A DNA stretch of 64,000 bases from Desmodus rotundus (lineage: Eukaryota; Chordata; Mammalia; Chiroptera; Phyllostomidae), in NCBI RefSeq assembly GCF_022682495.2, contig NC_071393.1, forward strand, positions 118,994,239 to 119,058,238, read 5' to 3'. The translations under genes and the position numbers were made by a program. Below the pieces are notes generated by a model, which did not search any database, had not been told where the DNA came from, and saw only the letters and a list, made by a program, of their open reading frames with translations. Positions 11,425 through 21,430 of this stretch are shown here, in pieces; the stretch's first letter is position 1; the number at the start of each line of letters is the position of its first letter.

Positions 11425-12340
11425 CTTCAGAGCTGCCTAACAGAGAAGAGCCAGCCTGGGAGGAGAAAGCTCTCTTTAAAAGAACCAGTGGAGAAAGGAT
11501 TGAGGAGGAGAGGGAGGATCAAAGGGTCCAGGGCCAGGGAAGAGCACCTCCAGGGGTTTGTAGGGAAGGAGAAGGTGTCCCCAGGGGTCAGGGCTGCAGT
11601 GCTTTTCTCTGGCTTCACCTGATTGAAGTTCTCTTACTTTTCTTTTTCTCAACTTTCTGGGCAGGGGAATAGGAATTGAGCAACCTGTCATTTCCTGCAT
11701 GAGTGTTAAAAATCTGATGATGTACTAATTCTAAGTTTGTTTGTTATGAGATAAACCATGGGGGGCAAGAGAAGGAAGATGCTGGACTCCTTGGCAAAGC
11801 TGGCAGGAGCAGGAGGAAGCCAGTCTGACGGCATTAGGGAACAGAAAGCCCCCAGTATGTGCAGTACTTTGCCAGCTTTATTTAAGAGATTGATCGAAGC
11901 CTCTTTAACACAGGCTTCTACCTGAGAGCCATATAATGAATCCAGCATTTATGTCTCTGGTAAGAGGCTTCTGAAAGAGGAGAAAAATAGAAAAGAAATT
12001 GCATCTTTGGGTTGGTCCCAGAAGGGGCTGCTTGAAGAAGGGAAGTAATTCACTGACAACGTCACAGAGCAGAAGGTAGACAGGAGGCTGCACATTGCTT
12101 AGGCCAAGGGAGGACAGGCTCCTCTGGAAGGAAAGTCAATCTCCAGCTTTGCTCAGGGATGGGGCTTGCAAATCATAGCCTGGGGCCGAGAACATGTGTC
12201 ACTGCTGCCCTGAAAGAAAGAGAATACATCCTCCTCTTCCCACCTCCAACCTCCAACCAGAGGTATTTCCTGACCCTCCACTGAGGAAGGGATCATCCTT
12301 CTGGTTTCTTATATTTTGGGGGTGTACCAAGTTTTTACCA
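11425..12340. other. Unique non-coding sequence
   Basis: Overlapping short open frames at 11379-11700 occur on both strands because the stretch is purine-rich and poor in stops. They show no recognisable domain and I do not call them genes. Confidence 0.45.
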
Positions 12341-12344
12341 TCCC

Positions 12345-12535
12345 AGCCAGCACATTGGCACAAAATGGCTTTGCAGTCGGAAAGAGTTGAGTTCAGGCAT
12401 CACACCCTCCACTTACGAGTTTCCTCATCTCAGGATGCCCTGAGTTTCTTATTGTGTTAAAAATAGAGGATACTAAATAGATATGTGTGAGGGTTTATAA
12501 GAGGATTTAATGAAATAGTAGTCAAAACAACTAAT
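12345..12535 (+). repeat. MIR SINE, diverged
   Basis: A 'ggctttgcagtcggaaagag' head is followed by 'tttcctcatctcaggatg' and 'gaggatttaatgaaatagta'. Confidence 0.6.
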
Positions 12536-12711
12536 AGAACAGATGACACGCAGCTGAGTCTATGGACAAGCATTGCCATGACTCGTTCTGTGAACAGCAC
12601 AGTCAAGAATAGCACGGGTACGTGGTTGCCCCTTGGTTTCTGTTGTCTTTTTCAGGGTGAGCAATAACATTAGGAAAAGATGTTTAACATTGTGTTTCCC
12701 TAATCAACTTT

Positions 12712-12802
12712 CACCCTCCTCCAACCAATCCTCAGCCACAAAGCCAACCCCAACCCTATACCGAACTCTAACCCCAACTCTATTCTCAATTCTATCCCAA
12801 CT
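12712..12802. repeat. Degenerate telomere-like CCCAAC/CCTAAC array, left part
   Basis: G is very scarce on this strand. Units such as 'ccaaccccaaccctatacc' and 'tctaaccccaactctattct' recur, giving GGGTTA/GGGTTG-like repeats on the other strand. A compositionally matching stretch lies at 13553-13625, beyond the inserted repeat, so the two may be one array split by insertion. Confidence 0.6.
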
Positions 12803-13552
12803 GTGTTAGTCAGGGTTCTCCAGAGAAAAAGAACCCATGGGCTGTGTATATAAAGAAAAGAATAAGGAATCGGCTCAGCTGGCAAGTCCCAGATATGCAG
12901 GGTGAACTGGCAAGCTGGAGACCTAGGAGATCTGATGGTGCACCTCCAGTTTCTGTCCGAAGGCCTGAGATCCAGGGCAACCAGTGGTGCAGTTCTAGTC
13001 TAAAGACAGGCAGGCTGGATAACCAGGGAAAGCAGATGTTTTGGTTAGAATCTGAACGCAGGGATAAAAAGAAACAACAGTGTGAGATGTCCTCATTCAA
13101 AGTTCATCAGGCAGGAAAGATTCTCTCCTAACTGGGGAAAGGCCAACCTCTTTGCTCTATTCAGTCCTTCAACTGATTGATGAGGCCCACTCACACTAGG
13201 AAGGGCAATTTGTTTTATTTACTCCTGGGGTGTCCAATCTTTTGGCGTCTCTGGGCCACACTGGAAGAAGAAGAGTTGTCTTAGGCCACACATTAAATAC
13301 ATGGTGACACGTAATCACAAAAAAAGTCTCAATGTTTTAAGTAAATTTGTCATTTTGTGTTGGGCTGCATTCATAGCCATACTGGGCTGCATGCAGCCCA
13401 CAAGCCGCAGGTTGGATACCCCTGATTAGGCAATCAGTTTAAATGTTAATCTCACCAAAATCACCCTAACAGATATACTCAGAATCATGTTTGAGCAACT
13501 ATCTGGATACCATACGACCCAGTCAAGTTGACATGTAAAATGAACCATTATA
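12803..13552 (+). mobile_element. LTR-like ancient repeat, copy 2, split by a MITE
   Basis: It begins 'gttagtcagggttctccaga' and ends 'gtcaagttgacatgtaaaat', the same ends as the copy at 3229-3711. The hAT-like element at 13225-13424 interrupts it; the text on either side ('gcaatttgttttatttactc' and 'caatcagtttaaatgttaat') is continuous in the family. Flanks are the telomere-like array. No coding part. Confidence 0.65.
13225..13424 (+). mobile_element. hAT-like MITE, copy 1
   Basis: It is a 200-bp element starting 'ctggggtgtccaatcttttg' and ending 'aggttggatacccctg', so the ends are imperfect CAGGGGTGTCC-type inverted repeats. It is closely similar along its length to 62152-62340. A clear 8-bp target duplication is not visible. 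It is non-coding and must have been moved by a transposase encoded elsewhere. Confidence 0.65.
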
Positions 13553-13625
13553 CCACCTTATCCCTAAGCCCCCGTCCAAACTTTACTCTAAGCCCAAAGC
13601 AAAACTCAACCACATCCTAATAACT
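13553..13625. repeat. Degenerate telomere-like array, right part
   Basis: G-poor text ('cttatccctaagcccccgtc', 'actctaagcccaaagcaa') resembles the left part at 12712-12802 on the other side of the LTR-like insertion. Confidence 0.5.
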
Positions 13626-14190
13626 ACTATTTATTCTTTCTGGACACTGTTAGTGCCTCAGTTTTTTTCTTTATAGTGGGGATACAAATTCTATCCTAGC
13701 CACCAAAACTTACTAATCAGTGCGATGAATTCATACCATAAAGGAATTTAACTTGATAATGTATCTCTGGAATATGGAATTGAAAGGGAAAAGAGGTTGA
13801 AAATAGATTCTCACTCAGATAGTAACCCAATGGTTACTATCTGCCCATGGCATGAGGAACTGCTCGGACACACAGAGAGACTTCCACTTGTTGGTGTCAA
13901 TTCCTGTCCCATTCTCTTGGCTAAACCCTATTGTCCTAGGGTCTGTGTGGTGTTGGGATGGCCAGGAACAGAGGCCTGGGCACAGCACTTCGGAGATATC
14001 TTAGTGAGAAGAATATAGGTTTATAGACCACTGTGAGAGAAAATGTTGTCAATATTTCCACTCACCTAGATCACTTAGATTTCTGCCAGATTCTTCTCTC
14101 GGATTAATCCCCCATGATGTAAAAGGAAGCTGCCTGGTTTTTTGAAAGATTCCTATAGAAGTAAAGAGGGTTAGAACTGATAGGGAGGAT
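13626..14190. other. Unique non-coding sequence
   Basis: Nothing recognised. Confidence 0.5.
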
Positions 14191-14196
14191 TATCTA

Positions 14197-14330
14197 TCCC
14201 AGTGATTCTTACCTTTGAAATCACTGATGCCTGGGTCTCATCCTATACCAGTTTGTCCATCCTATAGCAACTGAGCCCTGGGTAGTGATATTTTTAGAAG
14301 AATGCTTACAGCACAGCCATTGCCAAGTGG
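14197..14330. mobile_element. hAT-Charlie nonautonomous element, diverged
   Basis: The text 'ccagtgattcttacctttga' with 'actgatgcctgggtctcatc' and a 'gtagtgatatttttag' right half fits a palindromic Charlie-type MITE. Confidence 0.45.
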
Positions 14331-14339
14331 TTCGACTAG

Positions 14340-14480
14340 TCTAGCCCAAACTCTTAATTTTAGAGATGGAGAAAATAATAATCAAAGAAGCTAAGTCTCT
14401 TCCATAAAATCACATTTCTAGGGGCAAAGCCAGCACCCAAAGCCTCCTGACTTCTAGTCCAGTGCTCTTATCAAAACACC
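14340..14480 (-). repeat. MIR SINE, reverse
   Basis: The text 'agagatggagaaaataataa' then 'aaatcacatttctaggggca' and 'ctgacttctagtccagtgct' is reverse MIR. Confidence 0.6.
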
Positions 14481-14489
14481 ATTCCTTTG

Positions 14490-14992
14490 CTCATCCTATA
14501 TACGCAGATTTGTAGCCAAAGGACAAAGAATCCTTCAGAACCCATCTTGACCTGCATAATGAGTGGTACTCTAGCACATCCCATGGAAACTCTTCCTGCT
14601 GCACCAGCTTAAAGGCTTTCATTCCTCTGCAGTGGGAAACTCGTGTGCAGAGAGGTAGAGGTACTGTGAAGGAAACAATACTCTATTAAACCATTTGGAA
14701 CAATAAAGAAATAAGTCCTAATCCACTAACCTTGACCTGCCAGCCAGAGGCTGTGATCACTTGGAAGTGACCTTGTAGAGTTGGGTTGCAACTTTGGAGA
14801 GTCAGTTTTGTTGTTGTTCCTCTGGGCACTTAGCATTCCTGTTCACCGAGGAGAGTTCTGGGAACTGTAGGTCCAATGATATTAGTGTCTGCTCCATCCT
14901 CCTGTCTCTGTGTTCAACTCCCTTCTTTTCTAACTTTTAAAAGGTTTTCAGGTTTTTAGTGAGTTTGTAGTAAATGAATTGTTATTTAAAAA
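14490..14992. other. Unique non-coding sequence
   Basis: Nothing recognised. Confidence 0.5.
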
Positions 14993-14994
14993 TA

Positions 14995-15551
14995 TTGCAT
15001 TAGGCAAAAAGTTCATTTACTTTTTTTCTATACGATGGCTCTAGTAGCGCTTAGTTGTCTTTAATGTCATTTGAAACAATTTTGCTAGATTGTATTGTGA
15101 CGGATGTCATATCAGACTGTGTTTAAAAAAACATATCAAAATTGGTGAATTTTTGTGCAGCCATTTTAATATTGAAGATAGAAGAATATACGCAACATTT
15201 TGAGCATATTATGTTTTATTATTTCAAGAAACATTAAACCACAACTGAAACACACAAAAATGATTTGTGCAGTGGAAGGAGAATGTGCTGTGACTGATCG
15301 AACATGTCAAAAGTGGTTTGAGAAGTTTCTCAGTACTATTGACATGTTAGCCAAATAATTCCTTGCTGTGAGCTCTCTCATGCATTGGAAGATATTTAGC
15401 AGCACCCCTGACCTCTACCCACTAGAAGCCAATAGTGGGAGATAGGTAGCCAACATACTCAAAATATCCAAATCAATAAAGTTATTGGTGAAAATGAAAA
15501 ATGCGTCTTATTTTACAGAACAAAACATAACAGACTTTTTGGCCAACCCAA
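14995..15551 (+). mobile_element. Tc1/mariner element, internally rearranged
   Basis: The left end 'ttgcattaggcaaaaagttc' and right end 'gactttttggccaacccaa' are mariner terminal inverted repeats. The left flank is the expected TA (14993-14994); the right one has become TC. From 15010 the text follows the 5' leader and first codons of a mammalian mariner transposase, including the helix-turn-helix part ending near 'gatcgaacatgtcaaaagtggtttgag'. Stops and indels break the frame. From 15436 to the end it follows the mariner 3' part ('actcaaaatatccaaatcaa'). Between them, 15329-15435 is MER5A sequence in place of the expected mariner middle. The element is nonautonomous, and the D,D34D catalytic region is absent. 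Confidence 0.85.
15329..15435 (-). mobile_element. MER5A fragment embedded in the mariner
   Basis: The text 'cagtactattgacatgttag' followed by 'gatatttagcagcacccctg' and 'cctctacccactagaagcc' matches the reverse complement of MER5A, a hAT-Charlie MITE found across placental mammals. It joins mariner sequence flush at both sides with no target duplication. Confidence 0.8.
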
Positions 15552-15684
15552 TCGGTGACTCACCTCCTCCATAAATCCTGGTTTGATGTGCTTAGGAAAA
15601 CAGAAGTCTCTGGAATGGACCAGCAGGGCAGTGTGTGCGTTTCCCAGGACAGTAGTTCTTTACTGCCCAGAGGGTTTATAGGGG

Positions 15685-16060
15685 ATTCTGCATTCACTTA
15701 GTCATTCATTCAAATAATGTTTATAGATTCCTCCTAGATCCAGGGAATCTGATCGATACTAATGGAAAATTAGGGTGAATTGGACTCTGCACTTGACCTC
15801 AAAAAGCTTAAATCTAACTGGCAGGGAGGATGAGTGCCCTCAAACAGCCATGCCATAATCAATGTGATGTTCCCTAAAGGTGCCACAAATAGGTGAACAG
15901 ATGAGTGGGGTTATACTAGTTGAGGGATGGGGAAGGTTCCAGGGCTGAAGTGACACTTGGAAAATTGTGACTGTTGAGCCCTGGAAAACTGATGGGATTT
16001 ACACAGAAATAAGTGCCAATCACATGGAAAAGGAAAGAGCATGAGTAAAGACAAAAGGGG
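15685..16060 (-). mobile_element. L2 LINE fragment, reverse
   Basis: It begins with 'cattcattcaaataatgttt', then shows a diverged lesion of the 'caggcactg' box, 'gacctcaaaaagcttaaatc' and a downstream 'ggttccagggctgaagtgac' part, all in the order of a reverse-complemented L2 3' end. Confidence 0.55.
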
Positions 16061-16214
16061 GAGAGAGAAGACATATATGGGGGTTTGTTTGTTTTAATGT
16101 GGCAGGCAGGGGAGAACTATCTGAGCATTTCAAGTGTAGACCTTATAGACTCTGAAGAGCTGAAGTGGGCTTTAGAGATTATTTGGTCTGCTTCTTTATT
16201 TTGTACATTAGAAA

Positions 16215-16470
16215 ATAATAACAATGAATGATAGCAGCAGCACTATTTGATCTTACCTTTCATTGCATGCTTTCTAGAGGCAGTTACTGAGCTATATGCT
16301 TTATGTGGATTTGCTGCCTTACATGAATTTACATTGTTTCCTTACAATACCTCTTGGAGGTAAGTTATTACTGTGGCCACTTCACAGATGAGGAAACTAA
16401 GGTTCAGCAGTCAGTAAGACAGTGAGGGGCAGATCTGGGATTTGAACCCAAGGCTATCATCTTTCCACTG
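16215..16470 (-). repeat. MIR SINE, reverse, long copy
   Basis: The text 'ttacaatacctcttggaggt', 'cttcacagatgaggaaacta' and 'gcagatctgggatttgaacc' gives almost full MIR in reverse complement. Confidence 0.8.
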
Positions 16471-16474
16471 CCAG

Positions 16475-17185
16475 GATTCTACCTTGGACGTTCAGAGAGA
16501 GTGATGACACCTTTATAGGGGAGGAAGAGATACACATTCGCCCTGCTCATGAGGCCTCTAGGAGCAGAGGGGAGTTTGGAGCTTGAGTAAGAAGTGACAT
16601 GAAAGAAAAGCTTATTTCTGGGAGTTACGTCCTGAGGTTGGCGTATTCAACAGCAGTCAAGTTGACTCACCCTGTGGAATTTCCAGACAGGAACCGCAGC
16701 AACACATCTGCAAGGCTGCTCCTGGGTGTGTGTGTGGTTTGCCAGACCCGTCTCCCACAGCTTCTCTTAGAGATTTCTTTTGTTGACACGCCTCGCTCCT
16801 GTCTCCTCCATGTGTGTCTGCAGCACTCTCTCCACGTTTCTGAAGGGAATATGCCACTGGCTGTCCCATTTCTGGCTGCCAAGATGTGCCTCTGAGAGGT
16901 ATCAAGCTGTTCGGCGTGGGGTGGAACCAGCATTCCTGACCTTGTGACCCAAACAGTGGAAAACCTCGGTAGTGGGGAGAGCTGAAAAAGGCAAGCATGT
17001 GCATGGGGAGGAAATAGTTTTCTTCTGACAGATAGGAAGACCAGAGGGAAGCAGGGAGCTTTGGTAGCCCGGGAAAGCTCTTGCACCTTAGGTTAAAAAA
17101 AGTTCTGTGAAACTCCTAACACCTCCCTCTCCAAGTCCCTTGTCATTTCTCTTGACTTCAACAAGCAGTGCTTTAAGTGTCGGAA
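16475..17185. other. Unique non-coding sequence
   Basis: Two overlapping reverse-strand open frames (16657-17086, 115 and 139 codons) have no recognisable domain, so I treat them as chance. Confidence 0.4.
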
Positions 17186-17189
17186 CTGG

Positions 17190-17275
17190 GAATGTCTGAC
17201 CAGTGGGGAAACTGAGGCACGAAGGAGCCCAGCAAACTTAGTCAACACCTTGCAGTCCATGACTAAGAGCCCAGA
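17190..17275 (-). repeat. MIR SINE fragment, reverse
   Basis: The core 'agtggggaaactgaggcacg' followed by 'gagcccagcaaacttag' is reverse MIR. Confidence 0.6.
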
Positions 17276-17328
17276 GTTTACATTATCCTGCAAGAAAAAC
17301 CAAACCCTCAGGGGAGAGATCTGAGGGT

Positions 17329-17728
17329 TGGTGTCTGAATTAGTCTTCTATTGCCATTGTGACTTAAACAATAGAAGTTTATTGTTTCACAGTTCTGGAG
17401 GCTGGGAGTCTGAAACCAAGGCATTGGCAGCGTTAGTTCCTTCTGAGGGCTGTGAGGAACTCATCCATTCCAGGCCTCTCTCCTTGGCTTGTAGATGGCC
17501 GTCTTCACGTTCCCAAGGCATTTTCTCTGTATGCATGCTTGTGTACAAATTTCCCCTTTTTATAAGGACGCCAGTCATTCTGGATTTGGGCCCACCCTCC
17601 AGACCTCATCATAACTAATTCTATCTGAGACTGTCTTATTTCCAAATAAAGTCGCATTCTGAGAGACTGGGGGTTAAGACTTCGATGTATACCTTAGGGG
17701 GACACCAGTCGACCCATAACACCATCTA
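17329..17728 (-). mobile_element. MLT1-type LTR (ERVL-MaLR), reverse
   Basis: The sequence 'acagttctggaggctgggag', 'ctctctccttggcttgtaga', 'tataaggacgccagtcattc' and 'tctgagagactgggggttaa' follows MLT1 in reverse complement, nearly full length. It is a solitary LTR with no internal retroviral genes. Open frames at 17328-17618 belong to it. Confidence 0.85.
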
Positions 17729-18470
17729 ACATAACATAGTCATGAGCATGGTATCTCCTCATGTCCACAGGTTCTGCCCACACTCAGAGGGATGGGGGTT
17801 GAACAGGGCAAGGGCCATTCCTAGGAATTCACCTGTCACCGAGGCCCTGAACTGGGGAGTCACTCAGTGGCTGAGATGTGTGGACAGCCGTGATGAATAC
17901 AAAGGAGGTCGCTGGTGGCCGTAGGGAGAGCAGCTTCGCTGCAGTGGGGAGAGTGAAGGCTGTGATTGATGGGATGTGAACGAATAGGAAGCGAAGAAAG
18001 GATGGAGGCCCAGAGACCGCTGCCCTCTAAAAGCAGCTGGGACCAGGAGGAAGACAGATGTTGAGAAGAGAGGAAAACAGGGTTGACTAACAGTTTCACT
18101 AAATGCAAGAGACCTGGGCCTGTTTGTTTGTTTTCTGGAAATAACCGATAGAGAGGGACTTGGGTCTGGCTAAAGCCTCCAGCAGTCTCTGCTTCTCCGC
18201 AAACCCCTGCTATGTAAACTTGACTTATCACTCTGTAGGGGATTCTGTAGAACTCCACATATTATTAAATGGCTTTTGCAAATAGGTGTGTGTGAAATCT
18301 TGCTGAGTTACGGGTACTTTGGAGACCTATGTTTGCTTACTCGTGGCCAGCTAAATCTCAGTCTGAATATCACAGGAATGTGTTTCTATTTGGTCTCCAC
18401 TTTCCTGATTCTTTTAAAATTTTATATGATTTTCTTGGTTGGAAAGTTTTGCTAGAACTTAGCAATAGTA
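17729..18470. other. Unique non-coding sequence
   Basis: A 132-codon reverse frame (17860-18258) resembles nothing I know and is taken as chance. Confidence 0.4.
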
Positions 18471-18474
18471 CTAG

Positions 18475-18640
18475 CTGCCATTGGTTGGGGGTCTACAGGC
18501 CTTGGGAGAAGTGTGCATGTTATTTCTCTATATGGTATACTATTTGCCCCCGTTTCACATGTGGGGAAACTGAGTCTCAGAAGGAATGCGGGGCTGTGGC
18601 CCAAGTGACAGAACTAATAATGTGATGCTCTGGGTCTCAC
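18475..18640 (-). repeat. MIR SINE, reverse
   Basis: The text 'gtttcacatgtggggaaact' then 'gagtctcagaaggaatg' and 'gcccaagtgacagaactaat' is reverse MIR. Confidence 0.65.
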
Positions 18641-18649
18641 ATCAGTCTG

Positions 18650-19425
18650 GCTTAGTCACTATAGTCACCTCAAACCCACTCTTTCAAAGTTTGGCAAGTT
18701 TCTCTTTCTGAAAAAGTTCACTATTTCTCCAGGATGCACTTAGAGCTACAAATGTTCTGTGAAAACAAAACCGTGCCCACCTTTTATTCTCCTCATGATC
18801 CCAAACTCCTGGGCTTCCAGGTCAGCTACTTGAGATATTACTCAAGGAAAAATTTTCATCTTCACCCAAAATAATTCAATGCTGAGCAAAGAACAATACA
18901 GAAACATCTCAGCCAGTGTGACATTTTCCAAAGGTCACAAGCACTGGTGCCCGGGGGCTCCTGACGGACTTGGTGCCCAAGGCACAACATCACACTGGGT
19001 TCTCTTTCTGGATACATTTCATCACGAAAGGCTTTGCCAGGCTCCATCTGCCGGCATACAGTATAGTCTGCTCCCCCAGTGGGGGTCTGTTCTCACTTCC
19101 AGGGAGAAATGTGGATCTTAGAAGGAGTTTCAAAGGAGCACAACAGGAGTAAGCACCTAGAGAAATTGGACTTCAGGCTCACCAAGTAGATAAACAGCGG
19201 GCAAAGCCACCACCTTTTGTAGGCTAGAGAAGCAATGGATCATGCCAGAAGTGAGATTACTTTGGGGAAATCTATGGAGAGAAAATCTTGAGTGGATTGG
19301 GCTTTGGAGAAAGTGTAGGAGTTTGTCAGGTGAGTAGGAATTAAAGTGGGAGAGAGGGATGTCTCAGGTATAGGCAAGATGCAAAGGTTTAAATGTCAGT
19401 GCTTGCTTTGCCACGTGGCCCAAGT
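18650..19425. other. Unique non-coding sequence
   Basis: Nothing recognised. Confidence 0.5.
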
Positions 19426-19429
19426 ATAA

Positions 19430-19690
19430 ATGATCATATTAATAATGATACCAGCACATAATTATAATGATGCCCCCATCATAGTAAATAGAAGCACTTA
19501 TATATGATCCACTGTATACTAGGGCACATTAATTATTTTCTAAGTACATAACTATATTAACTCATATTCCTCCAAGTAGCCATCTGATGTGGGTACTATT
19601 ATTATCCTTGTTTTACTGACGAGGAGACTGACACATCGGGGGGAGTTGTCATTCCAAGGAACTAGCAGAGCCATAGTTTTACTCCAGCAC
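19430..19690 (-). repeat. MIR SINE, reverse
   Basis: The text 'ggtactattattatccttgt', 'tttactgacgaggagactga' and 'aactagcagagccatagttt' follows reverse MIR, with an AT-rich upstream part. Confidence 0.7.
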
Positions 19691-19701
19691 TCTGCCTCTA
19701 G

Positions 19702-19917
19702 AGCGGTGCCATCCGTCAGAACTTTACATAATGGAGGAAATGTTCTAAGTCGGTGCTTCTAGTCTAGTAGTCACTGACAACATGTGGCTGTTGCGCATTT
19801 GAAATGTGGCCAGTGAGACTGAGGCATGGAGTTTTACAGTTGGTTTAATCTTGATACCATATTTAAATTTAAATGGGCACATGTGGCTAGTGACTACTGG
19901 GTTGGACAATGCAGCCT
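19702..19917. mobile_element. hAT-Charlie nonautonomous element
   Basis: It starts 'gcggtgccatccgtcagaac', has the paired motifs 'gcatttgaaatgtggccagt' and 'gcacatgtggctagtgacta', and ends 'gggttggacaatgcag'. This is a mammalian Charlie-group MITE of the 'gccacatgtggct' type; I do not fix the subfamily. Confidence 0.65.
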
Positions 19918-20024
19918 GCTGGAGTGTGTTTAACCGTAACACTCTGCTACCTTTCCAGCTGGGGAGTGGAGAGCTGGTTCTGCAGTGAGAGCGGCAATGC
20001 TAATAACCATCGCGGGAACAATGA

Positions 20025-20095
20025 CTGCCCTTTATTTATCTCTTACTATGTGCTGAGCACCATGCTCAGTGCTTCCTGTGGGGTTATGTCCTGTA
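20025..20095 (-). repeat. MIR or L2 fragment, reverse
   Basis: The text 'ctttatttatctcttactat' then 'gtgctgagcaccatgctcag' is the reverse of a MIR/L2 3' end. Confidence 0.45.
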
Positions 20096-20104
20096 CTGTG
20101 ACAC

Positions 20105-20495
20105 CCTGGTGGGTGATGGCTCTGAGCATATATTCTGGACCATGCCTGCATTCAAAACCCAGCTCTGCCACTTGTTAGCCCAGTGAGCTTAGGCACATTA
20201 CTAATCCCCTCTCTGCCTCAGTTTCCTCATTTGGGAAGTGGAGTAAATACAGGGTGGACAAAAGGAGGTTTACAGTTATGAATATATGAAATAGTTTATT
20301 CTTGGATTATTGTTTATTAATTATTGTATTAGTTTCCATACGAACAACCATAAACCCACTTTTGCCCACCCCTGGAATAGCATCTACTTCATATGTCTGT
20401 TATGATGATCGCAAGAATTGGTGCATTTGAAGTGTGTAGCATGGTGCCAGGCATGTGGTAAGCGTTCGATGTGTGGGTGGTATTGTTGTTATTAC
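20105..20495 (+). repeat. MIR SINE interrupted by a mariner MITE
   Basis: The left part (20105-20249) has 'ttcaaaacccagctctgcca' and 'ctctgcctcagtttcctcat'. The right part (20375-20495) resumes with 'agcatctacttcatatgtct' and ends 'gtgccaggcatgtggtaagc'. The MITE at 20250-20374 separates them. Confidence 0.8.
20250..20374. mobile_element. Mariner-type MITE, 125 bp
   Basis: The ends 'cagggtggacaaaaggaggt' and 'ccacttttgcccacccctg' form inverted repeats of about 30 bp around an AT-rich centre. TA precedes the left end (20248-20249). The element is nonautonomous and sits in a MIR, so it is younger than that MIR. Confidence 0.8.
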
Positions 20496-20605
20496 CCTTA
20501 TCCATTAGATGAAGAAACCGAGGCATGGAGGGTAAAACTTGCTGAAAAGCACAGCGAACTGTGGGAGAGTTGGAATTCAACCCCCAGGCAGCCTGGTTTC
20601 AAAGT
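20490..20605 (-). repeat. MIR SINE, reverse, tail-to-tail with the previous one
   Basis: The text 'gttattacccttatccatta', 'gatgaagaaaccgaggcatg' and 'gttggaattcaacccccagg' is reverse MIR directly abutting the sense MIR. Confidence 0.75.
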
Positions 20606-20639
20606 CCAGGTTCTTAATAACTGTTCTGTGGTTTCTGGT

Positions 20640-20815
20640 CAGAGTTTCAAAAAGTGTGATTTGTGAAGAACTGGTATTAAAATCTTCCGGGGTGGTTGTT
20701 CAAAATATAATCTCCTAACTCATTGAGAATTATTGCCTTAGGCTGTTTAGAATGAAGAGCTGGGAATCTGCATTTTAACAAGCTCCCCAGTGATTTTCAC
20801 TTCAACCAATGAGAA
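20640..20815. mobile_element. hAT-Charlie (MER20-like) element, diverged
   Basis: The text 'gtcagagtttcaaaaagtgt' at the left and 'gaatctgcattttaacaagc' with 'tccccagtgattttcac' at the right match the MER20-like family. Confidence 0.55.
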
Positions 20816-20819
20816 ATCA

Positions 20820-21430
20820 CTGAAAAGTTTTACTGGGGAGGGAAGTGAAGGAGAGGACATGTTTGAGGTGTAGGAAGTTATGTGGAGGATGAAGTAATTC
20901 TTCAATCAGATCTATTTTGAGAAAGATCTTTCTGGTGGAGAGTATTCAAGATGGAGTTGATAAAAAGGAGAACTGGGAGACTGGGAGGCAATTGGACCCA
21001 CTAGGACAGTGACAAGGTGGACGGAGAGAGAAAGAGGGAAATATTCCTTGGATATTTTTCAGGTAAAACTGACAGAACTTGGCAGTTTGCTAGAAGTCGG
21101 GAGCAAGAGAATTGATTGGGAGTCCAGAATGGTCCTTATCCTGATGTTTCTGTTCACCCCACCAGGGTGGTAGTGATGTTGTTAACCGATGTAGAAAGGT
21201 GTTATGGAAAGAAATTCGGATACACTGAAGGACTTCTTAGGACACCCAGGAGGAGATGTCCATTCAACAACTGGAAATTTGTTTTTGAGCTCTGAGAGGA
21301 ATATTAGAAGAAATAAAGCTTGGGTTCCCAGAAACACAAGAGATGATGCTCGCTCCACAAAGTAGGCGAGGCTGTTCTGCCCAAACCCGGTCATGAGGCT
21401 CACCCACTGAGATATCTACCGAGGGAGGGA
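20820..21430 (-). mobile_element. L2 LINE, internal part, reverse
   Basis: Landmarks of the antisense L2 coding region are 'gggaggcaattggacccact', 'tggatatttttcaggtaaaa', 'cacccaggaggagatgtcca' and 'ttcaacaactggaaatttgt'. The reverse-transcriptase frame is badly decayed. It may extend towards 22100, but with no firm landmark. Confidence 0.6.

Noticed and set aside
13217..13432. 8-bp target duplication around the hAT-like MITE
   Set aside because: The flanks 'atttactc' and 'attaggca' share only their first three bases, too few to claim.
16657..17086. Overlapping minus-strand frames of 115 and 139 codons
   Set aside because: Two different frames of the same stretch are open, a sign of composition rather than coding. 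No family resemblance.
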